Shown: piece after piece, positions 6,512-8,588 of the stretch
How positions within the stretch are numbered: the first letter of the stretch is position 1
Layout of the letters: every line of letters starts with the position of its first letter
NCBI GenBank assembly: GCA_030838305.1
Contig: JAUTWY010000227.1
Location: 1-8,588 of the forward strand
Reading direction: 5' to 3'
From: Acidobacteriaceae bacterium
Lineage (GTDB): Bacteria > Acidobacteriota > Terriglobia > Terriglobales > Acidobacteriaceae
DNA: 8,588 nt
Made by a program: the position numbers and the translations under genes
Notes under the pieces: generated by a model
Told to the model about the DNA's origin: nothing
Databases searched by the model: none
The model's input: the letters and a program-made list of their open reading frames with translations, nothing else

Positions 6512-6541
6512 ATATTACGAGATGGTGCGGACAGATGCCAC
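6512..6541 (-). promoter_or_regulatory. Candidate promoter of the aminotransferase operon
   Basis: On the minus strand GTGGCA (6541-6536, four of six matches to TTGACA) is separated by 18 bases from TAATAT (6517-6512, four of six matches to TATAAT). This would give a leader of about 25 bases before the ATG at 6480. A 6-bp inverted repeat, CAGATG 6532-6537 with CATCTG 6555-6560, overlaps the -35 side and could be an operator. Both calls rest on weak motifs. Confidence 0.3.
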
Positions 6542-6758
6542 CGACGGGGGCCTACATCTGAGGGACAATGGGTCTGGGGATGCCCCAATCATTCACTACG
6601 GACCGGTTGAGGCTTACCCTATCGCCAAGGCGCTTTACGATTTCCTGCCAAGTCGAGAGTCGGCGATTCGCGATCCCTATTGCTTTATGACACGCAGTTC
6701 AGTCTCCTTGCCACTGTCGGTCATCAGGACATGGAGGGCGTGCTCTGCGGCGTCATAG
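6522..6758 (+). CDS. Possible small protein of unknown function, divergent from the aminotransferase
   Basis: This 78-codon ORF reads away from the aminotransferase. AAGGA (6508-6512) lies 9 bases before its ATG, better placed than several accepted starts in this window. Codons before the overlap with the next gene have about 60% G/C at third positions, and residues 22-42 (PIIHYGPVEAYPIAKALYDF and onward) look like a folded protein with an amphipathic helix. I recognise no family. Against it, the last 27 codons overlap antisense the 3' end of the GH31 gene at 6677-6758 and read poorly as protein. Its leader also overlaps the proposed minus-strand promoter, and chance ORFs are common at this GC content. 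It may be a decayed gene end, with residues 1-53 the only meaningful part. Confidence 0.27.
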   Translation: MVRTDATDGGLHLRDNGSGDAPIIHYGPVEAYPIAKALYDFLPSRESAIRDPYCFMTRSSVSLPLSVIRTWRACSAAS

Positions 6759-8588
6759 GTAGTCCTAAGCTGAACCGCGCTGTTGGAAAGCGTCGCATTA
6801 GCTTGCTTGGAGGGCCAGTCGTAAATTACAACCTCGACTGTCTTCCACCACGGAGTGTACGAGCCTTGCCGCGCGCCGAAATTTAAGCGCACAGAGTTCG
6901 AGTCTGCCTCGCACGCAAACGTCTGGCGGAGAAACTCGCCGTGCTGGTAACGAAATGTGTGCCCGTCATCAAGATAAAGCGACCCTGCGCACTGCGGTCC
7001 GGGATAGATGCGAAGTTCCAGCGGACCGTTAGGCGTTTCATCGGTGCTCTGGACGAGTGGCTGGAGCGGCAGAATGCTTCCGCCTCGAACATACACCGGC
7101 AGGGTCTCGAGTACGGGATGAATCTTGGAAGGCGCGGGGCGGCTCGATCCCGGGGTTGCGGTGACAACATCGACGATCGAAGGTGGTGTCGGAGGAGTGG
7201 CGGTCTGGAGCCCAGTCCAGAAGTCGTACCACTGACCTTTTGGGAACGAGACGTTGTAGTCATCGGGCGTTTCAGGGAATGGCGGTGGAGCGACCAATAG
7301 GCTGTGGCCGAGGAGGAACTCCGTATCGAGACCAGCGAAGCCAGATGACGATGGCGCAAGGATCTCGGGATACTCAAGAAATACGGGACGCATCATCGGA
7401 ATGCCGGTTCGCGAGGTCTCGTCCGCAAGGGTGTAGATGTACGGCAATAAACGATAGCGGGTTTCAACGTAGCGGCGGCGAATCGCTTCCTGCTCCGCGC
7501 CGTGGACCCAGACTTCGTGCGGCAGTGAACCCTTCTCGGCGTGATCGCGATAGAAAGGATTGAACGCTCCAACCTCAATCCATCGCGTAAGCAGCTCCGG
7601 CCTTGGCGAATGGCCGAATCCGCCGACATCGTCCCCGACAAAAGAAATGCCGCTGAGGCCGAGGTTGAGCAGCATCTGGGTGGCGAGGCGGAGGTGGTTC
7701 CAGGTAGCCGAATTGTCTCCGGTCCAGGTGAACCCGTAGCGCTGGCCACCCGCGAAGGTAGCGCGGGTCAGGACGAAGGGACGCTCGTCGGGGCGCAGCT
7801 TGAGAAGGCCTTCATAAGTGCCGCGCGCATTCTCCAGTCCAATGATGTTGTGAATCTCCGCGTGCGTGGCGGTGCGAGTCGCGAAGCCCGGCTCTTCGAT
7901 GCGGTGAACGGAATTCAGGGGCATGGTTTTGCCGGGCCCGTCAAAGACCGCAGGCTCGTTCATATCATTCCAGAAGCCGGCAACGCCGTCCTGGACGAAT
8001 TGCTTGTAGAGACCGCCCCACCAGTCACGCGTGCGGGCCCGCGTGAAATCAGGAAAGACCGCTGGTCCGGGCCAGACAATACCAATAAACTCGCTGCCAT
8101 CGGGATTCTTTACGAAGTGGTCGCCCGCCGCGCCGCTGTCATAGGGGGTATAGCCCTGGCCGGGGGCATGGGCAATGTGCAGGTCAGTAATTGTAACCAG
8201 ATGGAAATGTTGCTTGCGGAGATCCGACACCAACCCAGGAAAGTTCGGGAAGGTTTTTGGATCGACGGTGAACGGCCGATTCTTGTATTGGTAATCGATG
8301 TCAAGATAAAGCACGTCGGAAGGGATTTTGTCCTTGCGAAGGCGATCGGCGATCTCACGGACTTGCGATTCGGGAGTGTAGCTATAGCGCGACTGCTGAA
8401 AGCCTAGAGCCCATAGCGGAGGCAACGGAGGTGTTCCAGTAAGGTAGGCATATCCCTCGACAACCTGCTTCGGAGTGGGGCCATAGAGCAAGTAATAATC
8501 GAGCGGGCCGCCTTCCGCACCGAAGGAATAGGAGTCGCGCGACTGCTTGCCGAAGTCGAACCATGAGCGCCAGGTATTGTCGAGGAAG
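6677..8588 (-). CDS. Glycoside hydrolase family 31 alpha-glucosidase-like enzyme (N-terminus beyond the right edge)
   Basis: The frame is open from the right edge to TAG at 6677, giving 636 visible residues starting FLDNTWRSWFDFGK. GH31 enzymes cleave terminal alpha-linked glucose (or xylose) from oligosaccharides with retention of configuration. The visible part holds the end of the N-terminal beta-sandwich (DYYLLYGPTP), the (beta/alpha)8 catalytic barrel starting near PPLPPLWALGFQQSRY, the nucleophile Asp208 in GFWNDMNEP (codon 7966-7964), the acid/base Asp291 in FTWTGDNSATWNHL, and C-terminal beta domains with GSLYLDDGHTF. WNDMNEP together with WTGDN fits the alpha-glucosidase branch more than the alpha-xylosidases. 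About 150-200 N-terminal residues, including any signal peptide, are missing, so location is unknown. A TTG at 8491 is not the start, because typical GH31 sequence continues upstream. The 196-base gap to the aminotransferase suggests a separate transcript. Confidence 0.95.
   Translation of the reverse strand, partial: FLDNTWRSWFDFGKQSRDSYSFGAEGGPLDYYLLYGPTPKQVVEGYAYLTGTPPLPPLWALGFQQSRYSYTPESQVREIADRLRKDKIPSDVLYLDIDYQYKNRPFTVDPKTFPNFPGLVSDLRKQHFHLVTITDLHIAHAPGQGYTPYDSGAAGDHFVKNPDGSEFIGIVWPGPAVFPDFTRARTRDWWGGLYKQFVQDGVAGFWNDMNEPAVFDGPGKTMPLNSVHRIEEPGFATRTATHAEIHNIIGLENARGTYEGLLKLRPDERPFVLTRATFAGGQRYGFTWTGDNSATWNHLRLATQMLLNLGLSGISFVGDDVGGFGHSPRPELLTRWIEVGAFNPFYRDHAEKGSLPHEVWVHGAEQEAIRRRYVETRYRLLPYIYTLADETSRTGIPMMRPVFLEYPEILAPSSSGFAGLDTEFLLGHSLLVAPPPFPETPDDYNVSFPKGQWYDFWTGLQTATPPTPPSIVDVVTATPGSSRPAPSKIHPVLETLPVYVRGGSILPLQPLVQSTDETPNGPLELRIYPGPQCAGSLYLDDGHTFRYQHGEFLRQTFACEADSNSVRLNFGARQGSYTPWWKTVEVVIYDWPSKQANATLSNSAVQLRTTYDAAEHALHVLMTDSGKETELRVIKQ

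Noticed and set aside
6481..6588. Longer aminotransferase with the start at 6588
   Set aside because: The extra 36 residues do not resemble family N-termini and would swallow the better-placed RBS and the candidate promoter. The ATG at 6480 matches normal family length.
7541..8407. A 288-codon plus-strand frame inside the GH31 gene
   Set aside because: It is antisense to the catalytic barrel, whose motifs are intact on the minus strand, so this is a GC-rich shadow frame.
8489..8491. TTG at 8491 as the start of the GH31 gene
   Set aside because: The frame stays open to the window edge and encodes GH31-typical residues (FLDNTWRSWFDFGK, DYYLL), so the gene is simply cut by the window.

Overview
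The window looks like chromosomal DNA from a GC-rich bacterium, most probably an Acidobacteriota soil or sediment lineage. That placement is inference. It rests on the protein styles and on palindromic intergenic blocks of the kind I associate with that phylum; no search was run. No phage, transposase, plasmid or CRISPR signature is visible.

Layout from left to right. (1) Positions 1-159, minus: the first 53 codons of glutamine-dependent NAD+ synthetase (nadE), with a GTG start. (2) 160-406: a spacer holding two palindromes and an extended -10 promoter. (3) 407-482, plus: tRNA-Ala with anticodon CGC and an encoded CCA end. (4) 736-2616, plus: GTP-dependent phosphoenolpyruvate carboxykinase, carrying an unusual lysine-rich insert encoded by a degenerate 6-bp tandem repeat. 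(5) 2617-2794: a cluster of palindromes between convergent genes. (6) 2795-6480, minus, transcribed right to left: a class-V alanine/serine-glyoxylate aminotransferase, then an AMP-forming CoA ligase of the oxalate-CoA ligase (AAE3/Pcs60) type, then an ApbA/PanE-family reductase. The gaps are 12 and 23 bases, so they form a tight operon. (7) 6481-6676: a spacer with a candidate promoter and a possible small divergent ORF. (8) 6677-8588, minus: a glycoside hydrolase family 31 alpha-glucosidase-like enzyme whose N-terminus lies beyond the right edge.

The most interesting part is the three-gene operon. Taken singly, the genes would be annotated as a generic aminotransferase, a generic acyl-CoA synthetase and 2-dehydropantoate 2-reductase. 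Together they fit one pathway: oxalate + CoA + ATP to oxalyl-CoA (ligase), oxalyl-CoA to glyoxylate (the PanE-like protein acting as oxalyl-CoA reductase, as reported for Methylobacterium PanE2), and glyoxylate to glycine (aminotransferase). This is inference from family resemblance and gene order. The neighbouring PEP carboxykinase would suit gluconeogenic growth on such substrates, but it is convergent and not part of the operon.
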